This document shows positions 24,348 to 33,893 of a DNA stretch of 64,000 bases, piece after piece. The notes beneath the pieces are model-generated. The model saw only the letters and a program-made list of their open reading frames with translations. It had not been told where the DNA came from and ran no database searches. The stretch spans positions 1 to 64,000 of the forward strand of contig NZ_WJXB01000011.1 of NCBI RefSeq assembly GCF_009664975.1. The letters run 5' to 3'. Every line of letters starts with the position of its first letter. Within the stretch, counting starts at the first letter, position 1. The position numbers were made by a program, and so were the translations under genes. This DNA comes from Paenibacillus monticola. Lineage in GTDB: Bacteria; Bacillota; Bacilli; Paenibacillales; Paenibacillaceae.

Positions 24348-25229
24348 CTACTCTCTATCCAGTGCCAGCTTAGCCAGACCCAGTGCTCCGGTGAGCCCTG
24401 CATTATCTCCAAGCTGTGGTGGAACAACATAGCTATCAATGTCTTTGTTCAGCGCTGGGTGCTGGACATAGCCTTGAAGCAGCTCCTGCAGCTTGGTGCG
24501 GATCAGTGGAAACAGTTGGCTTTGCTTCATGACACCGCCACCCATGACGATCTTCTGCGGGGATAGAATTAAGACATAATTCATCAGCGCGTGCGCAAGA
24601 TAGTGCGCTTCCATCTCCCATGCCGGATGATCGATTGGAAGATCCCCGGCTGGTGTGCCCCAGCGTTTGCCGATAGCCGGACCTGCAGCAAGACCTTCCA
24701 GACAGTCGCCATGATAAGGGCAAAAGCCTTCATATGTATCTTCCGGATGACGGCGCACAAGAATATGTCCCATCTCGGGATGGGACAGTCCATGGACAAG
24801 CTTGCCACCAACCACCGCACCTGCTCCGATACCCGTGCCAACCGTTATATACAGACAGCTGTCCAAACCTTGGGCAGCTCCCCATTTATATTCGCCTAGT
24901 GCTGCTCCGTTGACATCCGTATCAAACCCGATCGGAACATTGAAATGCTCCGCAACGGTTCCCACCAAGTTATATTGACCCCAATGCGGCTTCGGAGTGG
25001 TAGTTATATAACCATAAGTAGGACTGCCGAGAACCGGATCAATCGGTCCGAAGGCGCCTAGGCCAATTGCCTCAACATTTTTGGTGGAAAAATAGTCAAG
25101 TACCTGCCCCATCGTTTCTTCCGGGGTCGTCGTCGGAAAGCTGATCCGCTCGATAATCGTACCGTCCTCATTCCCAATACCACAGACAAACTTTGTTCCT
25201 CCTGCTTCAATTGCTCCAAGAAGCTTCAT
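24348..25229 (-). CDS. ROK-family fructokinase
   Basis: ATP-dependent kinase for free fructose or a related hexose. The 293-aa protein has the ATP-binding AIEAGGTKFVCGIG at the N-terminus, the catalytic Asp in FDTDVNGAALGEYKWG, TVGTGIGAGAVVGGKL, and the zinc-binding CPYHGDCLEGLAAGPAIGKRWG segment of ROK fructokinases such as B. subtilis GmuE/YdhR. GGGAGG precedes the ATG. It is transcribed alone. No sucrose or mannan genes lie beside it, so the pathway is not clear from context. Confidence 0.85.
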   Translation of the reverse strand: MKLLGAIEAGGTKFVCGIGNEDGTIIERISFPTTTPEETMGQVLDYFSTKNVEAIGLGAFGPIDPVLGSPTYGYITTTPKPHWGQYNLVGTVAEHFNVPIGFDTDVNGAALGEYKWGAAQGLDSCLYITVGTGIGAGAVVGGKLVHGLSHPEMGHILVRRHPEDTYEGFCPYHGDCLEGLAAGPAIGKRWGTPAGDLPIDHPAWEMEAHYLAHALMNYVLILSPQKIVMGGGVMKQSQLFPLIRTKLQELLQGYVQHPALNKDIDSYVVPPQLGDNAGLTGALGLAKLALDRE

Positions 25230-25373
25230 ATTGCGCCAATCCCTCCCAAATTCATGCTTTGTAGTGACAATTAAGCTATTTAATCATTACTTTACGATAT
25301 CATTTTTTGGGTGGATAGACCACCGTAAAATATAACACCCGACCGGAAAGCTCCGGCAGCTGTCTTTCGACGC

Positions 25374-26804
25374 TCACTGCAATCTCTGCTCGCGGTATAA
25401 TCGACAGGCTTCTACCAACCGGGAGGCTGCCGGCAAATAAGAAGCGAGATGGATATGAGCATACGCTGCCATAATGTTCCCCCGTACATATCCCTCCGGC
25501 TGGCTTCCGCCCCGGCCTTTGCTGTCGTAAGCATAGGAGCGCTGTGTATTATCGTAATTCATCACCGAATAATGAAATTCATGTCCCCGTAAACCTTCTC
25601 CCTGCTTCAGCAAAAGGTTATCTTCACGCGCAGTAACCTCTCTATACCCTAGAGCCGCTCTGCGTTCCAGCATAACAGTATGAGCGGGTATGATTCCAGC
25701 CATCTCATGCTGCCTTCCAGCACGATCGGTAAGCGAACGGGCCAGCACCATGTAGCCACCACATTCTGCATAAAGTGGCATGCCATTGTCCGCCGCCGCG
25801 CGCAAGTCCTCCATAAAGGCCAAATTACGGGAAATCACGGAGGCGAATTCCTCTGGAAATCCCCCACCCAGATAGAGCCCATCCGCTTGCTCCGGCACAC
25901 CTTCGCCGCGAAGCGGGCTGAACTCAATCAGGCGGGCGCCTGCCCGAACCAGCAGTTCCAGATTGTCGGTGTAGTAGAAATTAAAAGCAGCATCACGGGC
26001 TACGGCTATAACTGGGGAGGTGTCGATTGGAATGGATTGACCTAGCAGACCTAGCTCTACCGGCGGGTTTTGGAGTGGAGTCGCAGCTTGAGCGATAGCC
26101 ATCAGCCTATCCAGATCTGTACCCTCTGCTACCCGTTCAGCAGCGTAGTTAAATAAAGGCTCCAACTCCCCCCGTTCTATAGCAGGTAGCAGGCCCAAAT
26201 GCCGCTCCGGAATGCTAAGACTGTTATCCCGTAGTAGCCAGCCAATGACCGGAATACCGCAGGATTCCTCAATGGCCGCCTTCACTGTTTCGTAGTGGCT
26301 GGCACTGCCGCAGCGGTTAACAATCACTGCGGCAATTCGCACTCTCGGCTCCAATTGCTGGAAGCCGAGCACTATCGCCGCCGCGCTGCGTCCCATACTG
26401 CGCACATCTACGACCAGCAGCACAGGGCTATCTGTCAGAATCGCGATTTCTGCGGTTGAGCCTGTAAGCCCCAGCGGTTCTTTACCATCATATAGCCCCA
26501 TGACCCCTTCAATAATTGATAAATCCGCCGCCTCTGACGCCTGCACAAAGTGGTCCATCAGATAATCATTGGAAGTCATCCACGAATCCAGGTTATGGGA
26601 GGGACATCCCGTAACAGCCGCATGATAGGTCGGGTCGATATAATCCGGTCCGCATTTAAAGCCCTGTACCTTCAGCCCACGCTGTGCAAAAGCTCTCATC
26701 AGGCCGAGCGTTACTGTAGTTTTGCCCGAGCCGCTGCCTGTACCAGCTACAACAAAGCGGCTGCGCCGCTTCATGGTTGGCTCAACCTTCTGTTCTTCAT
26801 TCAT
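25374..26804 (-). CDS. cbiA: Cobyrinate a,c-diamide synthase
   Basis: Glutamine-dependent amidation of the a and c carboxylates of cob(II)yrinate. The 476-aa protein has an N-terminal P-loop synthetase domain (VAGTGSGSGKTT, KCGPDYIDPTYH) and a C-terminal class I amidotransferase-like domain (LYLGGGFPEEFA, Cys in YAECGGYM, GHEFHYS). It is the last gene of the cobalamin operon and overlaps cbiG by 4 nt. The operon stops here; cbiP, cbiB and the nucleotide-loop genes are not in the window. No clear rho-independent terminator follows. Confidence 0.93.
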   Translation of the reverse strand: MNEEQKVEPTMKRRSRFVVAGTGSGSGKTTVTLGLMRAFAQRGLKVQGFKCGPDYIDPTYHAAVTGCPSHNLDSWMTSNDYLMDHFVQASEAADLSIIEGVMGLYDGKEPLGLTGSTAEIAILTDSPVLLVVDVRSMGRSAAAIVLGFQQLEPRVRIAAVIVNRCGSASHYETVKAAIEESCGIPVIGWLLRDNSLSIPERHLGLLPAIERGELEPLFNYAAERVAEGTDLDRLMAIAQAATPLQNPPVELGLLGQSIPIDTSPVIAVARDAAFNFYYTDNLELLVRAGARLIEFSPLRGEGVPEQADGLYLGGGFPEEFASVISRNLAFMEDLRAAADNGMPLYAECGGYMVLARSLTDRAGRQHEMAGIIPAHTVMLERRAALGYREVTAREDNLLLKQGEGLRGHEFHYSVMNYDNTQRSYAYDSKGRGGSQPEGYVRGNIMAAYAHIHLASYLPAASRLVEACRLYREQRLQ

Positions 26805-27934
26805 AGTGATTCCTCCACTCCGTCAAAAAGAACTCTTGCAACGGCGATCGTCACATTGCCGCTTTTCTTCTTACGAAGCAACCAGTCTGCCGCTCCCGAG
26901 GACAACAAGGCCGCAGGTTCGCATACACCATAGGCTCCAGTAGCTCTGAATACCGTGTCCGAGGGATTCGCGATGGGGATAGTGTTCAACTGCTCAGGTG
27001 TATACAAGGCAAGCTCCCAACCGTACTTGCTGCACAAGGTCAGCAATCCGGCTTCATCGCCTTTGATCTGGGCCGTAGCGATGTTCCGTACACTTGCCAA
27101 TGACAGCTTGAGCTCATTAAGCGTGTCTCTCACCACTGCTTCAAGCTCTGCCTCTGAAGTGCCGCGGTTGCAACCTAGACCGAGCACCAGACTGCGCGGG
27201 CGGTACAGGACACTCCGGCTCAGAAGCGTCGACTCTTCCGGCGCTTCCAGCAAGCGATCGGTCACGATGATCGCCGCGCTGAAAGGCGACTCTAGCAGTT
27301 CAGCAACGCTGCTGCAGAGGCACACATGCTCCGGCAATGTTGCTCCGACGGGCAGCCAGCCACGCTCGCCGCACTCCTGCAGCACGGCGACAGGTTCTCC
27401 GTTCACCAGAGCGGCGCTGACGCTTTTCATATTGTCAAAGCTGTCCGCCCTCCAGGCAAAAGCTTGGCCAAGCAGATCCACTGCAAAGGTTCCTTGCACA
27501 TCAGAGGCCGTTGTAATCACTGGATGGCTGCAGAGTAGCTTGGCAATGGTTAAACATAGCGCATTGGCCCCGCCCAAATGACCGGACAACACGCTGATCA
27601 CATGCTCGCCACGCTCGTCGATGGCGATTACGGCGGGATCGGTTTTTTTATCCTGCAACAAGGGGGCAATTAAGCGGACGACTGCACCGAGCGAAAAGAA
27701 CAGAATTACACCCTCGTAACGGCTGAACAAAGACGGCAGCAGCTCTTTTACCGGCTCCGCAAATAAATATTGGCCTTCACTCTCGACCAAACCTTCGCTA
27801 TATTTGGCGTAGCCATATACGTCTGTACCAGCCAGTCGCTCACCCAGTTGCCGTGCCAGCTGTATCCCGTTTCTCGTAATAGCTACAGCCGCATACCTCT
27901 TAGTCAAGGGGAGCGACTCCTTCCCTGCAGCCAT
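26801..27934 (-). CDS. cbiG: Cobalt-precorrin-5A hydrolase
   Basis: Opens the delta-lactone ring and releases acetaldehyde in the anaerobic corrin pathway. The 377-aa protein has the N-terminal CbiG domain (YAAVAITRNGIQLARQL, GAVVRLIAPLLQDKKTDPAVIAIDE, HVISVLSGHLGGANALC), a central part, and the C-terminal domain (GLGCNRGTSEAELE, SVRNIATAQIKGDEAGL). The ATG at 27934 overlaps the 3' end of cbiF by 35 nt; longer frames run deeper into cbiF and add unrelated sequence. The start is moderately certain. Confidence 0.88.
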   Translation of the reverse strand: MAAGKESLPLTKRYAAVAITRNGIQLARQLGERLAGTDVYGYAKYSEGLVESEGQYLFAEPVKELLPSLFSRYEGVILFFSLGAVVRLIAPLLQDKKTDPAVIAIDERGEHVISVLSGHLGGANALCLTIAKLLCSHPVITTASDVQGTFAVDLLGQAFAWRADSFDNMKSVSAALVNGEPVAVLQECGERGWLPVGATLPEHVCLCSSVAELLESPFSAAIIVTDRLLEAPEESTLLSRSVLYRPRSLVLGLGCNRGTSEAELEAVVRDTLNELKLSLASVRNIATAQIKGDEAGLLTLCSKYGWELALYTPEQLNTIPIANPSDTVFRATGAYGVCEPAALLSSGAADWLLRKKKSGNVTIAVARVLFDGVEESL

Positions 27935-28727
27935 GGGTAAAGCTCTTATCGTAGAGCTTCGAACGATGCTGGTCACGATCAACCAGCTGCGGATCAAGTG
28001 CCCAGCCCGCGAGAATCATCGCATGCATCGTGATACCAGCAAGATGCAAGTCAGCTTCCAGATTCTGCACGGTTGTCCGCAGAATCTGCTGATCCGGCCA
28101 TGTGGCCCGCTTCACCACAGCCACTGGCGTCTCAGGATTCCAGCCTGCGGCGAGGAATTCTTCGGTCACGTGACCTGCCAGTGACGCGCTGAGAAACAGC
28201 GCCACTGTGCAATGATGCGCGGCCAGCTGGCGCAGCTGCTCGCGCTCCGGCACGGGCGTACGACCTTCCGCACGCGTCAGAATGACGGTCTGTGTAAGGT
28301 CCGGCACGGTCAGTTCTGCACCCAGCGCAGCCGCTGCGGCAAAAACAGAGCTGACCCCCGGCACGATCTCGTAGCTGACGCCGCATAGCTTGAGCAGTGA
28401 CATCTGCTCCAGAATGGCTCCGAACATGGAGGGGTCCCCAGTATGGACACGGGCTACGCTTTTGCCAGCTTGCACTGCCGCTACCATCAGCTCTACTTGG
28501 CGCTCCAGATCCAACCCTGAGCTTTGCAGCACCTCAGCTCCCGGTTTCGCACTGCGGATCAGCTCCTCGCTGACCAGTGAATCCGCATAAAGCACCAGAT
28601 CTGCCGAGCGCAAGATGCGGCTGCCTTTTACCGTAATCAGCTCAGGATCACCTGGACCCGCACCGACAATATACACCTTCGATTCCAATGTTCTCAGTTG
28701 CTCAGTGATCATTTGTTCATTTGTCAT
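27900..28727 (-). CDS. cbiF: Cobalt-precorrin-4 C11-methyltransferase
   Basis: SAM-dependent methylation at C-11 of the corrin ring. The 275-aa tetrapyrrole methylase has KVYIVGAGPGDPELITVKG at the N-terminus, VVLYADSLVSEEL-type strand, ARVHTGDPSMFGAILEQM and VPGVSSVFAAAAALGAELTVPDLTQTVILTR segments, matching CbiF/CobM. Its start overlaps the cbiL stop by 4 nt. Confidence 0.92.
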   Translation of the reverse strand: MTNEQMITEQLRTLESKVYIVGAGPGDPELITVKGSRILRSADLVLYADSLVSEELIRSAKPGAEVLQSSGLDLERQVELMVAAVQAGKSVARVHTGDPSMFGAILEQMSLLKLCGVSYEIVPGVSSVFAAAAALGAELTVPDLTQTVILTRAEGRTPVPEREQLRQLAAHHCTVALFLSASLAGHVTEEFLAAGWNPETPVAVVKRATWPDQQILRTTVQNLEADLHLAGITMHAMILAGWALDPQLVDRDQHRSKLYDKSFTHGCREGVAPLD

Positions 28728-29581
28728 TTGCTCACCACCATCAAGCTCAAATACTCCAGCTCCTTGCCGCGCAGCTCGCGCGCGTCATGCCAAACGGCTT
28801 CGTAAGGAGAAGTCACTTTAGTGACGACGGACGCTTTTCCACTGAGACCCAGTTCATCCAGCACATCCAGCACCAAATCCAGCACCTTGGCCACCTTCAG
28901 AAACACGACAGTATCGTGATGCAAGAGCGCCTCCTTCAGCGCCTCGCGGTCGTCTGTTGCCGGAATAATACCCACCCGCTGATTGCCATCCGCAAGTGGC
29001 TGCTCCAGCGCGGCGGCAGCGCCTAATACCGAAGAAATCCCGGGAATAGACACAATCGGCACTCCTGGATGCAGCTCCTGCATCAAGCGGGCCAAATGAA
29101 TAAAGGTGCTGTACAGATTAGGATCACCCTCCGTTACAAAAGCAACATCCTTACCCTGCTTCAATTCATTCCAGCACAGTTCTGCCGTGCGATTCCAGCT
29201 GTTCTCCAGTAACACCGGGTCTTTGGTCATCGGGAACACGAGTCCCAGCATAATCTTTTCTTCAGCATTCACGTAAACGTCCACGATTTCCTGCGCGTAG
29301 GATTTGCCCCCTTTTTTGGTGGCAGGGTAGGCAATCACCGGACATTCCCGCAGCAGACGGCAAGCCTTAATCGTGATCAGTTCCGGATCACCAGGACCAA
29401 CGCCTACTCCGTACAACGTACCGTAAACCGTTGGCTCAAGCACTTCCTCCGCCAGCAGCAGTCCTCCTTCAACAGCATAGAGGCTGTTCACTGCTTGAAC
29501 TGCCACTTCGTTCAGCTCCCCTCGGGCAGCGCTTGCTTCGTTTATGGATTGTGTTTCTAGTTCCTGTTCATTGCCTCTCAT
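28724..29581 (-). CDS. cbiL: Cobalt-precorrin-2 C20-methyltransferase
   Basis: Methylates C-20, the first methyltransferase step after cobalt insertion. The 285-aa protein has GTLYGVGVGPGDPELITIKA, IAYPATKKGGKSYA, FVTEGDPNLYSTFIHL and IPGISSVLGAAAALEQPLADG. About 50 residues precede the usual domain start, a non-conserved extension. The ATG at 29581 has a GAGAGGGG site, but an internal GTG after GGCGGAGG could be the true start. It follows a 429-nt gap in the operon. Confidence 0.88.
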   Translation of the reverse strand: MRGNEQELETQSINEASAARGELNEVAVQAVNSLYAVEGGLLLAEEVLEPTVYGTLYGVGVGPGDPELITIKACRLLRECPVIAYPATKKGGKSYAQEIVDVYVNAEEKIMLGLVFPMTKDPVLLENSWNRTAELCWNELKQGKDVAFVTEGDPNLYSTFIHLARLMQELHPGVPIVSIPGISSVLGAAAALEQPLADGNQRVGIIPATDDREALKEALLHHDTVVFLKVAKVLDLVLDVLDELGLSGKASVVTKVTSPYEAVWHDARELRGKELEYLSLMVVSK

Positions 29582-29736
29582 CGTTAGTTCGCCCCTCTCG
29601 TTCCCATTCTCATAGTAACTATTAACTATCTATATAAAAGCCAAATAATGATTCTCTCGAACAGGAGCGATACTCACTCATTGCTGAATGTACAGTAGAA
29701 AAAAGTAATATAGAAGTCTAGTCGAAGTAGAAAAAA

Positions 29737-29924
29737 TTAACGGCAGTTACTGCTGCTAATATGATCTACAATTCACTTGGAGACTAATTAACATCATTTG
29801 CTGCCTCTAATTCGGCTCTTGGAAGCTAATTTCCGGAAAATATAGAAAAATAACAGCAGTAATTATAGTTAAACAGGAATTACTCCTATAATCATATGAT
29901 TTAACGGCATTTTTTCCTGTTAAT
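29737..29924. repeat. Array of four 24-nt imperfect palindromes inside the cob operon
   Basis: Units of the form TTAACGGCA...TGTTAAT start at 29737, 29788, 29850 and 29901 (periods 51, 62, 51; spacers 27, 38, 27). The gap 29582-30010 holds this array and no supported gene or clear promoter. Confidence 0.7.
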
Positions 29925-30010
29925 GCCGGGAGTCAGGGAGTCACCTGGGCCATGGTAAAGCTCAAATTGTCCAAAGTACAGCTGAGCTTAGCAGCGTCTA
30001 AGATAGAGCA

Positions 30011-31267
30011 TTACTCCCGCCGGCCGCTGACCACATAGACCGGGTTCATTCCCTCAAACCGGGTCATCCCCAGGATCGGCTTGCCGCGCGAAGCCTGCAG
30101 CATCGTCACTTCTACCTTAAGCCCTGCGTTGCGCAATGCCTCCATACTTCCATGCAAGGTCTCAATGGTAATCGCTCCCACCACAATTCGTCCCTCCGGA
30201 CGCAGGCGGGCTGCGCACAGCGCTATAATCGCCGCCAGTTCGCCGCCGCTGCCGCCAATAAATACGGCGTCCGGGTCCGGCAACACCGCTAAGCCCTGCG
30301 GAGCCTTATCATGAATAATTGTAAAATCGGCGCGGAATTTGCGCCGGTTGGCTTCTATATTGGGCAGGTTCTCCGCCCCTTTTTCAAGGGCATAGACTCT
30401 GCCCCGACGCGCGATCCGCGCACATTCCGCCGCCACTGCACCTGAACCGGAGCCGATATCCCAGACGACTGCGTCCTCCGCCAGATTCAGCTCTGACAAT
30501 ACGAAGGCGCGTACTTCGCGCTTCGTAATGAGGCCTTTTTCCGGTCGCCGCTGTTGAAATGTTTCGTCCGGATAGGCGAACCCTCGCCGTGAACTCAAAC
30601 CTAATCTTGAACTCACTAAACCTGAACCTGGACCACCATCCGGCTTCCACCGCAAAATAACCACATTAAGCGCTGCAAACTCGGCCTGCTCCAGTTGCTC
30701 CAGCTCCCAGAGCTGGCATCGTTCCTCCGGCCCGCCTAGCCGTTCACAGACAAAAGCCTCGTACTCCGTCATCCCGAACTCAATCAGATAAGCGGCTATA
30801 CGTGCCGGACTATTCTCTTCATCGGTCAGCAGAGCAACCTTGTGCTTGCCGTCAATTTTTTGCGCCAATCCGGTCATCGGGCGTCCATGCAGGCTTATTA
30901 ACTCGGCATCCTGCCAGCTGTCCCCCAGCCGGGCAAAAGCCAGCTGTACGCTGCTGTAATGTGGAATAACCTCGACATGCTCCGCCCCGAATTTCCGGAC
31001 CAGATATCCGGCTATGCCGTAAAACAACGGATCTCCAGACGCCAGCACAACGGTCTTCCGCTCTTTCCACAGTCCCGCCAGCCTGTCCGCGAAGAGATTT
31101 AGGCCACCTTTTAGAGCAATCTTTTCCCCGCCATATTGGCCGAAATAATCCAGCTGCCTCTCGCCGCCAAGCAGTACCTCGCTCTCCAGCACCTTGCGCA
31201 GACTTTGTGGTGTCAGCCCGCCTGCTCCATCCTCACCGATACCGATGATATAAATTACGTTACCCAC
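30011..31267 (-). CDS. cbiET: Cobalt-precorrin-7 C5- and cobalt-precorrin-6B C15-methyltransferase fusion (CbiET)
   Basis: Bifunctional enzyme methylating C-5 and C-15 and decarboxylating the acetate side chain. The 418-aa protein has CbiE at about residues 1-210 (VIYIIGIGEDGAGGLT, VVLASGDPLFYGIAGYLV) and a Rossmann-type CbiT at about 235-418 (REVRAFVLSELNL, VVWDIGSGSGAVAAECAR, AVFIGGSGGEL). Equivalent to CobL. Its start overlaps the cbiD stop by 8 nt. A 429-nt gap with the palindrome array follows. Confidence 0.92.
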   Translation of the reverse strand: MGNVIYIIGIGEDGAGGLTPQSLRKVLESEVLLGGERQLDYFGQYGGEKIALKGGLNLFADRLAGLWKERKTVVLASGDPLFYGIAGYLVRKFGAEHVEVIPHYSSVQLAFARLGDSWQDAELISLHGRPMTGLAQKIDGKHKVALLTDEENSPARIAAYLIEFGMTEYEAFVCERLGGPEERCQLWELEQLEQAEFAALNVVILRWKPDGGPGSGLVSSRLGLSSRRGFAYPDETFQQRRPEKGLITKREVRAFVLSELNLAEDAVVWDIGSGSGAVAAECARIARRGRVYALEKGAENLPNIEANRRKFRADFTIIHDKAPQGLAVLPDPDAVFIGGSGGELAAIIALCAARLRPEGRIVVGAITIETLHGSMEALRNAGLKVEVTMLQASRGKPILGMTRFEGMNPVYVVSGRRE

Positions 31268-32375
31268 GGATCTCCGCCCTCCCCAGCACTCGGCCCTTCA
31301 TTGTGATCAATACCATCTCTACGATCATTTGTCCGCCAATATGCTTCAGGCAATGATTGCAGGCATGGTGACAGATCCGCTCAAAAAAAACACTGTTTCC
31401 AGCCTCTGTCATCAGATCAACTACCTGCGAAGCAGTGTTCGCAGCAGCAACCTCTCCTACCATTGCTTCCTCTGCTCCTGCCTCTACGGCCAGCTGTGCG
31501 AGAAAATTGAAATCGACCGGAGCGTTTTTGGAGTGAATCAGCATGGCTCCCTGTGCTACTTTGGAGTATTTGCCTGCCATGCCGACGAGCGTAACCTTGG
31601 TGATTCCATAGGCTTTGGCATGTTCCAGTGAGAAGCCAACATATTCCCCCATCTGCACAAAAGCTTCCTCCGGAAGCTCTGGGTACATCGCAATCGCATA
31701 TTTTTCGCTGCTGCCGCCGGTCGTCAATATAATTTGCTTGTTCCCGGAGGCGGCTGCGACCGAGATCGCCTGCTTAACACTTGCTTTGTAAGCCTCCGTT
31801 GAGAAGGGAGTCACTACGCCGCGTGTGCCCAGAATAGAGATGCCGCCCAGGATTCCAAGCCTGGCGTTAAGTGTCTTGAGCGCAATGACTTCACCTTCCG
31901 GCACGCTGATGACTACACGTACTCCCCTTGCTGAGCCGTGCTCCTCCAGCACCTCAGACACGGCCTCTTCAATCATCCGTCTCGGCACAGGATTAATGGC
32001 CGCTTCCCCCACCGGTATCGGAAGCCCCGGCTTCGTCACCCGTCCGACCCCTCGGCCTCCGTCAATCTCGATGCCAGGTTCATCTCGCCAACTAACAGTG
32101 GCTTCTATCCAAGCCTGATGCGTTGCATCCGGGTCGTCTCCGGCATCCTTCACCGTAGCACACGTTGCCGAAATCCCTCCGTTGCACTGCCACCCTTCCA
32201 ACTGAAAGATATGGCTGAAGCCTGCGGGCAGATACACATCTGTCGTCTCCGGAGCCTTGCCTGTGAGCAGCAGGATGGCCGCACCTTTGGCGGCTGCGGT
32301 AGCGCAAGCGCCAGTGGTGTAGCCGCGGCGTAGTGGCACATCTGTCTTCTCAGGTTCCAGTGGTTCCTTACTCAT
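31260..32375 (-). CDS. cbiD: Cobalt-precorrin-5B C1-methyltransferase
   Basis: Methylates C-1, a step specific to the anaerobic pathway. The 371-aa protein has RRGYTTGACATAAAKGAA at the N-terminus, DDPDATH, GGRGVGRVTKPGLPIPVGEAAINPVPR in two blocks, GISILGTRGVVTPFS and MAGKYSKVAQGAMLIHS, all typical for CbiD. It ends 8 nt inside cbiET and starts 55 nt after the cbiC stop. Confidence 0.94.
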   Translation of the reverse strand: MSKEPLEPEKTDVPLRRGYTTGACATAAAKGAAILLLTGKAPETTDVYLPAGFSHIFQLEGWQCNGGISATCATVKDAGDDPDATHQAWIEATVSWRDEPGIEIDGGRGVGRVTKPGLPIPVGEAAINPVPRRMIEEAVSEVLEEHGSARGVRVVISVPEGEVIALKTLNARLGILGGISILGTRGVVTPFSTEAYKASVKQAISVAAASGNKQIILTTGGSSEKYAIAMYPELPEEAFVQMGEYVGFSLEHAKAYGITKVTLVGMAGKYSKVAQGAMLIHSKNAPVDFNFLAQLAVEAGAEEAMVGEVAAANTASQVVDLMTEAGNSVFFERICHHACNHCLKHIGGQMIVEMVLITMKGRVLGRAEIRG

Positions 32376-32430
32376 CGCAATCCCCCTTTGCTAATTGGTC
32401 TTTGGGTCCGACAGCTTGGCTAACCACTTA

Positions 32431-33093
32431 TCATTGTTGTTCTGCGGCATGGCGGACGGCGAGCAAGCTGAGGGCATTGACGGCGGCAACTACAACCGTG
32501 CTGCCACCTTTGCGACCGATATTACTGATATAGGGAATATCCAGCTTGCGCAGCTCATCCTTCGATTCCGCAGCAGACACGAAGCCAACCGGCATGCCGA
32601 TCACGAGCCCGGGCTGGGCGGCGCCTTCTTTTACCAGACGGATCAGTTCCAACAGCGCAGTAGGCGCATTTCCAATGACAAAAATTCCACCCGGTGCTTC
32701 AGCGCAGGCTTTGCGCATAGCGATAATTGCGCGTGTAACCCCAAGTGCCTTAGCTTCCTCCATAACATCCGGATCGGAAATATGTACTCTCACATCTCCG
32801 CCGTATTGGTGAATGCGCGCCTTGGCGATCCCTGCTTCAATCATGCGCACATCCGCAACAATCGGCTTACCCGCCAAAATAGCTGCAATACCCGCTTCGA
32901 TGGCCTGAGGATGAAACACGAGACCGCGTCCCAGCTCAAAATCAGCCGAAGCATGAATGATCCGTTGCACCACCGGATACTGCTGCGCAGTGAAATCATG
33001 CACCCCAAGCTCTGCAGTAATCATCTGAAAGCTCAGACCCTCTATTTCTTGCGGCTGCACCGTCAACGGCTTAAATTCTGTTCCAAAATCCAT
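32431..33093 (-). CDS. cbiC: Cobalt-precorrin-8 methylmutase
   Basis: Moves the C-11 methyl group to C-12 to give cobyrinate. The 220-aa protein has VQRIIHASADFELGRGLVFH (with the catalytic His), PIVADVRMIEAGI, GIFVIGNAPTALLEL, GMPVGFVSAAESKDEL and ISNIGRKGGST signatures. It lies 9 nt after cbiJ and before cbiD. Confidence 0.94.
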   Translation of the reverse strand: MDFGTEFKPLTVQPQEIEGLSFQMITAELGVHDFTAQQYPVVQRIIHASADFELGRGLVFHPQAIEAGIAAILAGKPIVADVRMIEAGIAKARIHQYGGDVRVHISDPDVMEEAKALGVTRAIIAMRKACAEAPGGIFVIGNAPTALLELIRLVKEGAAQPGLVIGMPVGFVSAAESKDELRKLDIPYISNIGRKGGSTVVVAAVNALSLLAVRHAAEQQ

Positions 33094-33102
33094 ATAAGCT
33101 CC

Positions 33103-33888
33103 TCATTTCTTGTAAAAGCTTTCTCCGCCTACACTATCTAAAGCAGCTATAATATCGTCAATAGAGTCATAGACCACGCTTAACTGTGCCACTGGTCGGG
33201 TTATCAAAATAACGTAAAGACCCATTTCGAGTGCCGCATACAGCTTCTCATCAACAGATCCCTGCGCACCGCTCTCCTTGGTAATCATCACTTGAATACC
33301 GTACTGCCGATATAACGCCTCGTTCAGCTCCCGTGAAAAAGGACCCTGCATCGCTATAATATTCCGCTGTTCGATGCCCAGAGTCACACATTTCTCCATA
33401 TTCTCCAGGCAGGGCAGCAGCCTGACTATCATTCGAATATTAGGGTCACCCAGCAGTTGCTCCGCAAAAATCTCCAGCGTCTTGCCGCCCGTTGTCAGCA
33501 TAACCGCGCCTTTCAGCTCTTTAGCCTGACGAGCGGCTTCCTCGTAGGAAGAGGTCATAATCAGCCGTGGATGGCTGTCATAGGAAAGACTACGCCGCTC
33601 ATACCGAAGGTAGGGCAGACCAACTGCAGCCGCGGCCGCTATAGCATTAGCGTGAGCCTCAAGCGCAAAGGGATGACTCGCATCTACTACAGCGCGGTAA
33701 TTACCTTCTTGCAGCAGCGTGATCATACTGTCTTTATCCAGCCTGCCAACCCGAGTCTTAAAAGAGGTATTGCCCAGCCGATCTGCTGCACTTTGCGTTA
33801 CGACCGATGCCAGTAGTGAGAGCCCGTTACGCTCCAAAGTCAGCGCTAATTCCCTGGCATCACTAGTGCCACATAACATAAATATCAT
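33103..33888 (-). CDS. cbiJ: Cobalt-precorrin-6A reductase
   Basis: Reduces the macrocycle of precorrin-6A using NAD(P)H. The 261-aa protein has MIFMLCGTSDARELALTL at the N-terminus, VVDASHPFALEAHANAI, LRYERRSL, VMLTTGGKTLEIFAEQL and ITKESGAQGSVDEKLYAA, typical for CbiJ/CobK. It starts 5 nt after the CbiH-CbiX fusion stop. Confidence 0.92.
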   Translation of the reverse strand: MIFMLCGTSDARELALTLERNGLSLLASVVTQSAADRLGNTSFKTRVGRLDKDSMITLLQEGNYRAVVDASHPFALEAHANAIAAAAAVGLPYLRYERRSLSYDSHPRLIMTSSYEEAARQAKELKGAVMLTTGGKTLEIFAEQLLGDPNIRMIVRLLPCLENMEKCVTLGIEQRNIIAMQGPFSRELNEALYRQYGIQVMITKESGAQGSVDEKLYAALEMGLYVILITRPVAQLSVVYDSIDDIIAALDSVGGESFYKK

Positions 33889-33893
33889 AACGG

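Noticed and set aside
25240..25373. Terminator for the cobalamin operon
   Set aside because: A GGTGG/CCACC hairpin exists near 25310-25325 but is followed by A-rich rather than T-rich sequence on the minus strand.
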